From an uncultured Bacteroidales bacterium (lineage in GTDB: Bacteria; Bacteroidota; Bacteroidia; Bacteroidales; P3), in the NCBI GenBank assembly GCA_900317125.1, contig ONFR01000018.1, positions 1-44,987 of the forward strand: DNA of 44,987 nt, written 5' to 3'. The notes under the pieces are model-generated. The model was not told the origin of the DNA and made no database searches. It was given only the letters and a program-made list of their open reading frames with translations. Positions 8,202 to 17,914 of the stretch are shown here, piece after piece (position 1 is the first letter of the stretch; every line of letters begins with the position of its first letter). The position numbers and the translations under genes are program-made.

Positions 8202-8272
8202 ATCTTTGCACCGACAGTTTCCACCACGCTTCCCACATGAACAGCGAACCAGGGTGGAACTTTTGTTTTTGG
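8202..8272 (+). promoter_or_regulatory. Promoter and leader hairpin upstream of nucleotidyltransferase gene
   Basis: TATCTTTG at 8202-8209 is a -7 box, with TTG at 8182-8184 (17 nt, slightly short). Directly after the expected start lies a hairpin: GTTCCACC (8218-8225) pairs with GGTGGAAC (8253-8260), with an inner CGCT/AGCG pair, followed by TTTTGTTTTT. This looks like a terminator or attenuator about 100 nt before the gene. Confidence 0.5.
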
Positions 8273-8364
8273 AATATGATACGCCATATACAAGACCAAC
8301 TTTTAAGGATACTTACTCCCCAATATTGCCGTTCCATAGTTGACAATACAAAAGATTTCATGCA

Positions 8365-8664
8365 ATGGATAAAGAACAAGCTCTCAATTTAGTGCGCCGC
8401 TACAAGCAGGTGATTATGCCTCGTTTTGGTGAAGACACGAAAGTTTATCTGTTCGGGTCATACAGCAAAGGATATGCACGTCCCGAAAGTGACATTGATG
8501 TGGCTGTGATTGTTCCGTCCATAGGAGACAACTGGCTTGAATGGTCGAAGAGCCTGTGGCATGATACCCGCAGCGTCAGCACTTTGATAGAGCCTGTTCT
8601 GCTAGAAGAGTGCCATCCGTCGCCGTTATATGATGATGTGATGCGGACGGGTATTGCTGTATAA
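8365..8664 (+). CDS. Minimal nucleotidyltransferase-domain protein (MNT-like)
   Basis: A 99-residue protein with the nucleotidyltransferase signature LFGSYSKGYARPESDIDVAVIV: the GS motif plus the DxD metal-binding pair, near residues 29-51. Small MNT proteins of this kind commonly pair with a HEPN toxin and act as AMP-transferring antitoxins, but no HEPN gene is adjacent here: upstream is non-coding and downstream is a terminator and a convergent gene. It could be an orphan antitoxin, a remnant, or act on a target elsewhere. The start at 8365 was chosen because it gives the normal family N terminus (MDKEQALNLVRRY). Confidence 0.8.
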   Translation: MDKEQALNLVRRYKQVIMPRFGEDTKVYLFGSYSKGYARPESDIDVAVIVPSIGDNWLEWSKSLWHDTRSVSTLIEPVLLEECHPSPLYDDVMRTGIAV

Positions 8665-8687
8665 TATTAGCAGACGCTGAAAACCAA

Positions 8688-8724
8688 CGAGGGCGAGGCT
8701 GGATAGTCTCGCCCTCGTGTTTTT
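8688..8724 (+). terminator. Terminator after nucleotidyltransferase gene
   Basis: CGAGGGCGAG (8688-8697) pairs with CTCGCCCTCG (8708-8717), a 10-bp perfect stem followed by GTGTTTTTA. Confidence 0.85.
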
Positions 8725-8763
8725 AACAATTGGCCAAGAAGGCCGGGATGATCGTCGTCAGGA

Positions 8764-8793
8764 AAAAACAGGGGGCACCCGCTGGGTGCCCCC
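8764..8793 (-). terminator. Terminator of the T9SS surface-protein operon
   Basis: The near-perfect stem GGGGGCACCC / GGGTGCCCCC (8771-8780 and 8784-8793) is followed on the minus strand by TGTTTTTTCC. It lies about 75 bp beyond the stop of the 2287-residue gene. Confidence 0.85.
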
Positions 8794-8867
8794 TCTTCGG
8801 AGTGGTGTGGCGGAGCCGTTGTCATGGCAGACACAAGCGGCTGCCGCCACGGTATTGCTACGGGTGG

Positions 8868-11800
8868 TTAGCGGACCACGAGTTTGCGCACGATGTTGAT
8901 GTTGTCGCCCACGATGCGGACAAAGTAGGCACCCTGGGCAAGTCCCTCCACAGTCATCTGTTTGGTGCAGTCGGCCGAGCAGGAGAGCTCGTCGGAGGCT
9001 ACAGTGCGTCCGTTCATGTCAACCACTGCTATGCGCACCAGCCCGTTGGCGCCGCTGACGCTGATGGTGGTCTCCGTGCTAGCGGGGTTGGGGTAGATGG
9101 TGCAGGACACATCGCCTTCAACATCGGATATGCCTACATAAGGCAGGGTAGTGAACGAGACTCTGGACCATGAGCTGAAGACATCGTCGGAGCAGACCGA
9201 ACGCACGTAGGCATCATATCCTGTCTCATCTTGGAGACCGACGATGGAGAGTGTGGGTTCTGTTACTGTGACGGTCGTGCCGGCACCTACGTCAAAACCG
9301 TTGAGGCCATACTCCACTTCCCAACGGGTGGCATCGCCCTGGGGTGTCCATGCAATGATGGCGGAGCAGTCGGTGATAACACTGACGGACACATTGGCTA
9401 CAGGCTGGCAGGAAGAGGTGCTGAAGGGCACGGCTTCGCACCAGTCGCTATAGGTGGTGGCGGAGCAAGCCGAACGCACACGGACATTGTAATCCATCTC
9501 GGAGTAGAGCCCACTGATGGTGACATTGGAACTATACACAGTGTCGAAGATATTGACGACAGAGTTGTAGACATTGACTACATAGGCCAACGCATGGTTG
9601 GTGACGTCGGGTGTCCAGGTGACGGTGACGCTCTCGAAATCGACATCCGAAATGGAGAGATTCTCCGGCACGAAGCAGACAAGGGTATCGGTGATGCAGT
9701 TGGAGGTAGTCCAGAAGGAGATGGAGGTGTCGCTGCAGATACTGCGGATGCGGTAGGTGTACTGCGTGGTGGGTTCAAGGCCAGTGAAGGTGTAGGTATG
9801 GCTGCTGATGCGTGTGGGAGCAGGCCAGCTGGTGGCATCGGCGGGCTTGATGGCCACGTCGAAGTTGGCAGCCGGGCTGGTCCAGGTGACAGCAACGGAG
9901 GTGGCCCCTACATTGGCATTGGCGACAGTGGGACGGGTGCAGGTCTCGGAGCCATACACAACGATGCTGTCGAGCAGGATGCCAAGACCGAAGCCGGAGT
10001 GGGCCATGAAGGCCACCTGATAGGTGGAGGAGGTGTTGGGCAGCATGACGGTGTCGGCCTGCCAGTGGTCGATATTCGAGTTCCACGAAGCGAGGTAGTG
10101 CCATGCGGAGTCGGGGGCGGTTCGGTAGAGCACTGCGAGGGTGTCCTGGTCGGAGCCCCAAGCGGGCTGGGCATGGTAGAACGTCATCATGACGGCGTCC
10201 TCACTCTGAATGTCGAGCATGGGCGTGATGAGGTAGGTGGTGTAGGAGTTATAGCTGTTGCAGGTGAAGCGTGCATTGTACCTGCCGGTAGCAGCACCCG
10301 AAATACCGCCGTAGGCGTTGCCGCCCCAGCCGGTGGTCCAGGCCACAGTGCCGCGCATGTAGTACTGATCCCAGCACGAGATGCCGTTTTCGAAGTCCTC
10401 AACCCATGGGAACTCGGTGATGATGCTGTCGCAGCCGGTGAGGCAGGTGGTCGAGGCCATAAAGCCGGTATCGTCAGCACCGCAGATGGGACGGACATAG
10501 ATGTCGTATGAGGTGGCGGGGGCAAGGCTGTTGAGGGTGACCGCGCTGGTGGTGACCGTGGTGGTGGTGCCAGTGCCGCGCGAGAATCCTGTCACACCAT
10601 ATTCAACAATCCACGAGCTGGCAGCACCGGCCGACCAGCTGACGTCGATGGAATGAGAACTGGTAGCGGTAGCGGTGAGGTCCTCGGGAGCGGGGCATGT
10701 GAGGAGGTCGAAGAAGATGTTGTCGATGGCTGCAGCGGGAGCCGTGCCAAAATGGTTGTCGTTAATCCAGACAATGGTGAGGTAGTAGTTGCCGGCAGGT
10801 ATCTGGACCGAATTATCCTCGTGCTGCCAGGTGTTGTGCAGGTTCTTCTTGCCACCGTCGAGGGCAATCCAGCCAATGGGCAGGGTGTTGCTGTAGCGGT
10901 TGATGGCGGTGAAGGAGTTGGTGAAGTCGTATTCCTCGGGGACGAGAGCCAGACGCATCAGGTCGTAGCTGCCTTCACCCTGGCAACGCCAGTCGTAGCT
11001 GATGGCATACGAACTGTCGTAAGGCACCTGGAGGTAGGTCATGGCGAAGGAGATGGACTGGTCGGTGATGGTGTAGGCGTTAGTGACACCGCCGTCGTTG
11101 GTGACATACATGCTGCGGCTGCCACCGTGGTTGACAGCAGAACCCGTGAACCAAGTGTTGGAGCCGGAGCGCTGGTAGACGGAGAAGAGGTTGGTAGTGT
11201 CCTCAAAGTCGTTGACGTAAGGCAGGTAGTGCGGGTCGGAGGCAAGGGTGGTGGTGGAGGCGGTGATATAGTCGCTCATGCCCTCAGCACAGTTGGCGTA
11301 GACCCATACATAGTAGGTGGTGAGACCCGTAAGGCCGGTGAAGGTGTAGTGTGTGGCGGTAGTGGTGCCGGTGAAGAATGCCGTGGCGGGGTTATTCACC
11401 GTACCGATTTTGACAGTATAGCTGCCACGGTTGGCGGTATCGGTCCATGCGACGGAGAGGCGCGACATGCCGACAGTATCGAATACGATGTTATTGACAG
11501 AGTCGCAGGGGTTGGGGACATGGACGCGGAAATCATCGAGGAAGATGGTATAGCTGCTGCCGGTAGCCCGGAAGGCGATACGGTTGCCGGTGCCGCTATA
11601 ATTGATGCGCAGATAATAGGGGTTGTAGACAAAATAGCCCGAGTAGTCGAGCTCGATGGTGTCGAGCACCACGAAGAGGGAATCGCCTTCCCATACACCC
11701 AGTTCAAAAGCATTGGGGGCATAGTAGCTGTAGCTTGCGGCATAGAAACTGACCTCAAGGCCGTCGATGGTGTCAATAGCCGGAAGGGCGAAAATCTCGG

Positions 11801-14800
11801 TTTGGCCTTGGTCGCTCTCCATCTCGAAATAGACATTGCCGTTATGGGCATTGTAGGAATAGTTATAGCACGATGGGAAGCTGCCGGAGCCGCTTGTGCC
11901 GGACATGGGCACCTGCCAGCAGTTGGGGAGGTCGCCGGTGGCATAGCTCTCGAAATTCTCTACCAAGGGCAGGGTGCTGCGGCTCATCACATCGCAAGCA
12001 GTGCGAGCCGATACCGAACTGTAAGGCACCTCGGTAGTGGTGGCGCAGAGACTACCCACACGGAAGGCATAGGCGGTATTGGCAAAGAGGCCGGTAATGG
12101 TGTAGGTGTTGGCGGAAGTGTTGGCAACAGCGACAGTCCAGGCGGTGTCGGCAACAGCGCGATACTCCACTACCCAAGCAGTCTCGGTGAGACCGGGCAC
12201 CCAGTTGAGCGTGACACTGGTGGAGGTGACGGCACCGACAGTGACACTGGGGGGTACACAGCTGGCATCGCCGCAAGGGGCAATGAAGAGCACATCGGGA
12301 CGGTTGCCCGTGGCAGTAAGCGAAGAGGAGTTGTTCAATGGGTCGTAGTTGGTACCGTCGCCATAGGCATAAAGGGTGTGACCCGTTTGGCCGCTGGTGG
12401 CCTGCCAGTTGGAAGTGGAGGAATAGCTACCCGTGTTGTCGTCGAAGGTGAGAAGGAGATTGGTAGTGGTATTGGGTCTGACCCAAGGAGTGGCAAAGGT
12501 GAAGGTGTTCCACCCTTGCTGCACGGAGCAGGTACCAGTGTACACTATCTTGGAGCTGTCCATGGGTACGTAATCGCTGGTGCCGCTGAGGACGGTACGC
12601 GTGGTGGTGTCGAGAAAGATGACCACATTACGGCTGGTGGACGGGCCTGAAGCCTGATAGAGTTTGATGCCAAAGATGGTGTCGGTGAGCGAGGCCACTT
12701 CGATGTTGTCGTACAGAATCTGGCAGAGGGTGTACCTGTAGTAGGTATTGATGGGATAGTTGCTCACGGTGGTGTTGCCTTCGCCAACCACAATCTCGCC
12801 GCCTACGTAGCAGGTGGTGGTGAAGTGGAGGCCTTCGGGGTTGCTGACTTCGGTAGCGGAACAGATGGCCGTGACGGTGACATAGTAAGTGGTGGTCTGT
12901 GTGAGGCCGGCTATCTGATAGCTGCGCACAGTGTCGGCCACGGTGTAGGTGGTGGAGGACGACAGGGCAGTGTCGGTGACGGTGATGGAGAAGCCTTGGG
13001 GCGTGATGATGGTGCCATACTCCCAACTGATGATAGCCGACGAACCAGCCACATTGCTGACTTCGACATTGTAGACGGGGTTGCAGGAGGACAGGGGCTC
13101 GCAGCTGACGGAGAGTGCATAGCCCGAAGCGGTGTAGTAATCGCTGTAGCCGTTGGAGTTGAACCTGATGGTGACAGCACCCTCGAGCGAGACAACATTG
13201 AGGGTGTCCTGACCGGTATAGGTGCCCAGCACACGTCCAGTAGTGCCTGCTCCCTCGTAAATGGTGAGCTCGCCATAGGTGGCGGAAGTGGAATAGGTAT
13301 GATAGCTACCACGGATGCGGATGGTCTGGGTATTGTCGGTGGGATAGACCACAAGGATGGAGTTCTGGCTATAGGAATAGTTGCCGTTCAAACCGCCATC
13401 GTCAACAATGGTGCCGCCGCACATGGAGACGGTGTCGCTGGTGCTGGCAGACATCACATAGAGGTTGGGGCGGGCGGTGTAGGGTCCCTGCCAATAGCTG
13501 CTCGAGCCCGAGCAGAGAGTGCGCACATAGAAGTCGTAAGTGACAGAGTCTGCAAGACCGGTAATGGTGACGGAAGGCACAGTGACAGTGACTGTATTGG
13601 CCACAACCGTGTCGGGATCGAATCCCTCGGGGCCGTAGACCACCTCCCACGACGAGCCGAGGGTGTCGGTCCATGCCAGGCTCATCTCGCCCGAGGCGGT
13701 GCCGGTGGAGACCAAATTCTCGGGATAGGCACACGCGTTGACTTCGCGGATGGTGATATCGTCGATATAAACATAGTTGTAGCCACCAGAAAGTTTGCGG
13801 TAGACAACAAATCCGGTATCGTCAGTATTGAGATGGCTGAAAGAGGCGGTATACTCAGTCCAGGCTGTGGTCATAGTGAACGTATCGACCCACACGGCAC
13901 TGGTGGCCACAGAGTCAAGATTGGTGACATAGCCAACAGCCACTTGCATACTGGTATTGCTGGATTCGCGAGCCCAGAACTTGGTTTCGATGGTGTTGAT
14001 GGGTTGTTCGATGCGAGGCGATGCGACGGAGATGTGGGTGCTGTAGTTGTAATGATACAGTCCGTAGCCGCTGCGTCCGGCGCTGGTGCTGATGGAGGGA
14101 TAGCTGCCGGAGGATTCGGTGATGCGCCAGCAGGAGGGGAATCCCCCGCCATAGCTGTCGAAATCCTCAACCAAGGGCAGATGCGTGGTGCCGCAGGTGG
14201 TGCGGAAGCTGAAGTAGGTGCAGTTGCTGGTATCGCCTGCCGAACAGATGTTGTAGAGGCGGCCCGAGTAATAGGTGTTGGGCATCAGACCGGTTATTGA
14301 GTATACCGTGTCGGTGCAAGTATACCAGGTGCTGTCCTGCTCGACATACAATGCATAGTAGCTGCCCAGCGATGCAGCGTCCCAGCGGAGCAGCGCATTG
14401 TTGGAGTCGACGGTCTCCACCACGGGAGTCCCCGGCATGGCCGTACAGGAGGGTGCCAGCGCCACCTCGATGTCGTCGATATAGATTGAACTGTAGTCTC
14501 CGGAATAAGAGGCCTTGCGGAAGATAATATAGCCGTGGGAGGCGGGAGCATGCTCGAACTGGTATAGATACTCAGTGTAATCGGTGTTCAACGAAATGGT
14601 GTCGACATACACCGCGTTGGTTATTGAATCAAGACTGGTGGTGTAGCCCACAGCGATTTGTGACGTATAGTACGAGGAGGATTTCCTGGCCCAGAATTTG
14701 ACTTGCAACAGGTTAAGGTCGGTATAGATAAGCGGTGTGGCAAACGACTGGTACATACCAGTGCCGTACATGTACATGCAGCGGCCTGTGCGACCGTAGT

Positions 14801-15731
14801 TGGAGTTCACATAGGGGTACGAGCCCGACATCTCGGTCAGATTCCAGCACGAGGGGAAACTGCTGCTGTACTCGAAATCCTCGACCAATGGGAGGACAGT
14901 CATGCCGCAGGCTGTGCGGAAGCTGAAGGGGACGGCCTCGCTGGTGTCGGAGCCATTACAGGTGTTGTAGACAAAACCGCTATAGGTAGTATTGGGATTT
15001 AAGCCATAGAAGGTGTAGCTGTTGGTAGAGGAATAGTACCACGAGCTGTCGTTGTTGAAATAGATGAAGTAGCCAGCCGAGACCGAAGGAGCACTCCAGG
15101 TCAGGTTGGCGCTGTTGGAATCGACCGTGGCGCTCGGTGTGCCGGGCATATAGGCGCAGGTAGGCGCTGTGGAGATGGTCATGTCATCGAGAAACAGGGT
15201 CATCTGTCCAGTACCGCTTTTGTAAGCACGGAAAGCAATGCGGTGACCGGTACCTGAGTACTCTGCCAGATACACCCGATAGTGATAGTAGGACGACGAG
15301 CTGAAAGAGCCGGCATTGGTCAGCGTCACCGTGTCCACGGGGACAAAGACGCTGTCCTCCATCACACCCACCTCAAACAGAGTAGGTGCATAGGAGGCGA
15401 CGGTAGAGGCATAGAAGTCCACCATCAGGCTGCTGGGGTCGGCAAATTCGCATGTCGCCGCCAACAACGTGCGTACACTCGAACCCGACGAGAACTCAAA
15501 CTCATAATACACATTGCCGTTGCGGGCATTGCCCGACCAGTTGTAGGCGCAGGGGAAGGTGGCAAGACTGGTGGTGACACTCTCGTATGCCACCCAGCCT
15601 GTGGGTTGGTCACCGGTGGAGAGTCCCTCAAAACCGGTGGTATAGGGAACCGACTGATACGACTGTCCCCATGTTGCCAATGGCAGCACCAAGGCTGCTA
15701 ACAACATGAATCTTTTCAATATATTTTTCAT
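8868..15731 (-). CDS. Giant multidomain surface protein, T9SS-exported (Fn3, MAM/anchor-J-like and CUB modules)
   Basis: The 2287-residue chain begins with a signal peptide (MKNILKRFMLLAALVLPLATWGQ) and ends with a type A T9SS sorting domain (about 2200-2287: CTIYPNPASTETTISVSG, then VVDMNGRTV, then GLAQGAYFVRIVG, final KLVVR). Between them, jelly-roll modules opening with L/F-P-x-V-E-D-F-E and closing with IDDI/LDD start near residues 30, 280, 519, 1254, 1503 and 1774. They alternate with many fibronectin type III domains (conserved SxxLxW, GLxPxTxYxxxVRxxC). Residues about 764-880 form a CUB-like domain (SMCGGTIVDDGG, SILVVYP, ITIRFNSNG). It should be exported to the cell surface and act in adhesion or as a scaffold; no catalytic domain is seen. 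It is translated 20 bp after the 562-residue gene, so both are one operon. Long open frames on the opposite strand are compositional shadows. Confidence 0.92.
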   Translation of the reverse strand: MKNILKRFMLLAALVLPLATWGQSYQSVPYTTGFEGLSTGDQPTGWVAYESVTTSLATFPCAYNWSGNARNGNVYYEFEFSSGSSVRTLLAATCEFADPSSLMVDFYASTVASYAPTLFEVGVMEDSVFVPVDTVTLTNAGSFSSSSYYHYRVYLAEYSGTGHRIAFRAYKSGTGQMTLFLDDMTISTAPTCAYMPGTPSATVDSNSANLTWSAPSVSAGYFIYFNNDSSWYYSSTNSYTFYGLNPNTTYSGFVYNTCNGSDTSEAVPFSFRTACGMTVLPLVEDFEYSSSFPSCWNLTEMSGSYPYVNSNYGRTGRCMYMYGTGMYQSFATPLIYTDLNLLQVKFWARKSSSYYTSQIAVGYTTSLDSITNAVYVDTISLNTDYTEYLYQFEHAPASHGYIIFRKASYSGDYSSIYIDDIEVALAPSCTAMPGTPVVETVDSNNALLRWDAASLGSYYALYVEQDSTWYTCTDTVYSITGLMPNTYYSGRLYNICSAGDTSNCTYFSFRTTCGTTHLPLVEDFDSYGGGFPSCWRITESSGSYPSISTSAGRSGYGLYHYNYSTHISVASPRIEQPINTIETKFWARESSNTSMQVAVGYVTNLDSVATSAVWVDTFTMTTAWTEYTASFSHLNTDDTGFVVYRKLSGGYNYVYIDDITIREVNACAYPENLVSTGTASGEMSLAWTDTLGSSWEVVYGPEGFDPDTVVANTVTVTVPSVTITGLADSVTYDFYVRTLCSGSSSYWQGPYTARPNLYVMSASTSDTVSMCGGTIVDDGGLNGNYSYSQNSILVVYPTDNTQTIRIRGSYHTYSTSATYGELTIYEGAGTTGRVLGTYTGQDTLNVVSLEGAVTIRFNSNGYSDYYTASGYALSVSCEPLSSCNPVYNVEVSNVAGSSAIISWEYGTIITPQGFSITVTDTALSSSTTYTVADTVRSYQIAGLTQTTTYYVTVTAICSATEVSNPEGLHFTTTCYVGGEIVVGEGNTTVSNYPINTYYRYTLCQILYDNIEVASLTDTIFGIKLYQASGPSTSRNVVIFLDTTTRTVLSGTSDYVPMDSSKIVYTGTCSVQQGWNTFTFATPWVRPNTTTNLLLTFDDNTGSYSSTSNWQATSGQTGHTLYAYGDGTNYDPLNNSSSLTATGNRPDVLFIAPCGDASCVPPSVTVGAVTSTSVTLNWVPGLTETAWVVEYRAVADTAWTVAVANTSANTYTITGLFANTAYAFRVGSLCATTTEVPYSSVSARTACDVMSRSTLPLVENFESYATGDLPNCWQVPMSGTSGSGSFPSCYNYSYNAHNGNVYFEMESDQGQTEIFALPAIDTIDGLEVSFYAASYSYYAPNAFELGVWEGDSLFVVLDTIELDYSGYFVYNPYYLRINYSGTGNRIAFRATGSSYTIFLDDFRVHVPNPCDSVNNIVFDTVGMSRLSVAWTDTANRGSYTVKIGTVNNPATAFFTGTTTATHYTFTGLTGLTTYYVWVYANCAEGMSDYITASTTTLASDPHYLPYVNDFEDTTNLFSVYQRSGSNTWFTGSAVNHGGSRSMYVTNDGGVTNAYTITDQSISFAMTYLQVPYDSSYAISYDWRCQGEGSYDLMRLALVPEEYDFTNSFTAINRYSNTLPIGWIALDGGKKNLHNTWQHEDNSVQIPAGNYYLTIVWINDNHFGTAPAAAIDNIFFDLLTCPAPEDLTATATSSHSIDVSWSAGAASSWIVEYGVTGFSRGTGTTTTVTTSAVTLNSLAPATSYDIYVRPICGADDTGFMASTTCLTGCDSIITEFPWVEDFENGISCWDQYYMRGTVAWTTGWGGNAYGGISGAATGRYNARFTCNSYNSYTTYLITPMLDIQSEDAVMMTFYHAQPAWGSDQDTLAVLYRTAPDSAWHYLASWNSNIDHWQADTVMLPNTSSTYQVAFMAHSGFGLGILLDSIVVYGSETCTRPTVANANVGATSVAVTWTSPAANFDVAIKPADATSWPAPTRISSHTYTFTGLEPTTQYTYRIRSICSDTSISFWTTSNCITDTLVCFVPENLSISDVDFESVTVTWTPDVTNHALAYVVNVYNSVVNIFDTVYSSNVTISGLYSEMDYNVRVRSACSATTYSDWCEAVPFSTSSCQPVANVSVSVITDCSAIIAWTPQGDATRWEVEYGLNGFDVGAGTTVTVTEPTLSIVGLQDETGYDAYVRSVCSDDVFSSWSRVSFTTLPYVGISDVEGDVSCTIYPNPASTETTISVSGANGLVRIAVVDMNGRTVASDELSCSADCTKQMTVEGLAQGAYFVRIVGDNINIVRKLVVR

Positions 15732-15751
15732 GATAAACTCTTGCTAATTAA

Positions 15752-17440
15752 TTATTGGACATAAAACCTGTGCGTGGTGTCAATCTTGTCGTTGTATACA
15801 CGCAACAAATAGGCACCCTGAGCCAACCCCTCGACATCGAGCAGTATCTCGCAGTCGACAGGGCAGTCTTTGGTGAAGGTCTGCAAGGTGCGACCGTCAA
15901 CCGAAATGACAGACACATTCACGCGGCCTTCCACCCCCTTCAGGGCGATGGTCGTAGCCGTGCTGGCGGGATTGGGATATACCTTCACCTGCATGGCCTC
16001 CACACCGTCAATACCCTGACGCTGGCCTTCGAGCGTTGTGAAGGTCACCGACTTGAACTCGCTGTAACGGCCTCCTTCGCAGAGGGTGCGAACCTTGGCA
16101 GTATAGGCAGTGGCAGAGTCCAGTCCTGTGATGTTGACATGGGGCGTACCCGACACAGGCAACACACCAATCTCGTCGCCCTCTGCAAAGCTGGCCAAGC
16201 CGTAGTACACCTCCCACTCGTCTGTCGAGCTGGTGCCGGCGGTCCAGTTTATCTGTGCCTCGTGGATGGCAGGGGTGGCCACCACATTGTTGACAGGGTA
16301 GCATTGGCTGGTGGTAATCATGATGGTGTCAGTCCAGTCGGATGTATTCGAGGCATCGCACATCGAACGCACCGTCACGCGGTAGTTTGTGCCGTGCGAC
16401 AATCCCGTCACCGTATAGGTATTGCTGGTAGCGGTGTAGGTGCGGTCATACGTGCTGTTGAACACATGCACCTCCCAGGTTGAGGCCGAGCCGCCCGAAT
16501 TCCAATGGAACGTGGCAGTGGTATTGCCAATCTCGGTCGACAGCAAATCATACGGCATACTGCAACGCACGGTGTCCGTAGTGAAGTAAATCGTATCGGA
16601 CCAGTCCGAATAGCCATTCGAAGCCAGGGAGCAGTCCTGACGCAGACGTGCCATATACGATGTGTTGGGGGCAAAGGACGAGTATGTGTGGTTGGTCCCT
16701 AACGCCGGCACCATTGTCCACACCGTGTCCGTCACAGTCTTGAACTCAATTTCGGCATGTCCCGAGCTGTACTGGTCCCACGCAAAAGTGGCCGACTCGT
16801 CAGTCACAAAACCAACACGGAAATTGCGCGGCACCATGCAGTGGTCGTTGAAGTTGAACACCAAACTGTCGATAGCCAGGAAATTAATGCCCGACGACAG
16901 GAGCGGCTTGGTCAGGAAACAGAAATAACGGCCCGTATCCGTATACCCGGAGAAATCCACCGTGAAGCGAGCCATCGTGTCGGGCGAGCAGTAAGGAATT
17001 GCCAGCACCGTGTCCAACGGGGTGAAATTGCCCACCGGATTGGTCGGGTTCTTGCAGATACCGATAATCAAATCCGAATTCAACGAGGCGTCGTTGCGCG
17101 ACTTACCCGCGCTGAAGGTCACCTGCAGATGGTTCACCGGCAGGGTCGTGTCGAAGGGGTTCTGCAACACAGCCCATGTCTCACCGGTGCTGTACAGGTC
17201 GAGGACACAGGTCAGATACCCCCCATTGATGTTATACGAACCGATAGAAGGCTCGTTCGTCCCTTGGAAATGCCAGCAGAAAGGCTCCGTAGGAGGGGTC
17301 GTGTTATGTGGATAGGCCTGAAAATCCTCCCACCAAGGCAGAAAAACGATGGGTTCACAAGGTTTCCCCTGTGCACCAACCGACAACGGCAAGATAAACA
17401 AAGCCGTTATCACTGCAAAAAAACGTACTTTTTTACTCAT
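15752..17440 (-). CDS. T9SS-exported fibronectin type III surface protein
   Basis: This 562-residue protein is the first gene of the operon with the giant protein and is built from the same parts. A signal peptide (MSKKVRFFAVITALFILPLSVGAQ) precedes one jelly-roll-like module (FLPWWEDFQAYP to AIDSLVFNFND, about 30-200). Three Fn3 domains follow (FAWDQYSSGHAEIEFK, FHWNSGGSASTWEVHV, INWTAGTSSTDEWEVYYG). A type A sorting domain closes the chain (about 480-562: VKVYPNPASTATTIAL, VISVDGRTLQTF, GLAQGAYLLRVYN). The sorting domain shares the GLAQGAY motif and a DC-rich segment with its neighbour, so the two probably arose by duplication. The ligand is unknown. Confidence 0.9.
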   Translation of the reverse strand: MSKKVRFFAVITALFILPLSVGAQGKPCEPIVFLPWWEDFQAYPHNTTPPTEPFCWHFQGTNEPSIGSYNINGGYLTCVLDLYSTGETWAVLQNPFDTTLPVNHLQVTFSAGKSRNDASLNSDLIIGICKNPTNPVGNFTPLDTVLAIPYCSPDTMARFTVDFSGYTDTGRYFCFLTKPLLSSGINFLAIDSLVFNFNDHCMVPRNFRVGFVTDESATFAWDQYSSGHAEIEFKTVTDTVWTMVPALGTNHTYSSFAPNTSYMARLRQDCSLASNGYSDWSDTIYFTTDTVRCSMPYDLLSTEIGNTTATFHWNSGGSASTWEVHVFNSTYDRTYTATSNTYTVTGLSHGTNYRVTVRSMCDASNTSDWTDTIMITTSQCYPVNNVVATPAIHEAQINWTAGTSSTDEWEVYYGLASFAEGDEIGVLPVSGTPHVNITGLDSATAYTAKVRTLCEGGRYSEFKSVTFTTLEGQRQGIDGVEAMQVKVYPNPASTATTIALKGVEGRVNVSVISVDGRTLQTFTKDCPVDCEILLDVEGLAQGAYLLRVYNDKIDTTHRFYVQ

Positions 17441-17525
17441 AATCTATATTAATTAAATAAACAACTATTTCATTTCCAACAATCTATTTGGCTACGGCCG
17501 AGGAAATGGTTCAATTATCAAAATA

Positions 17526-17555
17526 CAAAGATACCTTTTTTTTGCTTAATATCAA
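17526..17555 (-). promoter_or_regulatory. Promoter of the T9SS surface-protein operon
   Basis: On the minus strand TTG (17555-17553) is followed after 19 nt by TATCTTTG (17533-17526). The leader would be about 80 nt. Confidence 0.75.
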
Positions 17556-17836
17556 AAAAATAATAACAACCAGACATAAATACATTAATATCCTACCCAA
17601 CGCATCTTACAATTGACAAGTCTTGGGCAATCCCTTCTTCATCGGCGAAGGCCGCAGACGCGTGGAGAATTTCAAGTGAAAAAAAAGTTCATACCATTGA
17701 AAATCCATGACAACGCACGCAATCTTCCATGAAAAACCGAGTAAACCCCAGACAGCAAAAAAGTACAAAATTTTGACCCACTGGTATTTATAATACACAC
17801 CACCTTCCTAATGGATAATATGTAAAAAAAAATGCT
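17556..17836. other. Non-coding gap between divergent surface-protein genes
   Basis: No supported gene. Small frames on the minus strand (near 17607-17850) lack start context and domains. Confidence 0.5.
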
Positions 17837-17844
17837 TATATTTG
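17837..17844 (+). promoter_or_regulatory. -7 box for BspA-like lipoprotein gene
   Basis: TATATTTG followed by CACCC, about 70 bp before the ATG; no clear -33 TTG. Confidence 0.6.
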
Positions 17845-17914
17845 CACCCATCAAAATGAGTATTAAAACTTTAGTGTTTTCAGTAATCTAAAATGCATTA
17901 AAACAACAAACAAT

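Noticed and set aside
10653..12650. Long plus-strand reading frames (up to 665 codons) opposite the giant surface protein, also 9231-10511 and 12825-14300
   Set aside because: Low-complexity Gly/Val/Ala-rich translations without domains, produced by codon bias of the minus-strand gene, which has a signal peptide, repeated domains and a sorting signal.
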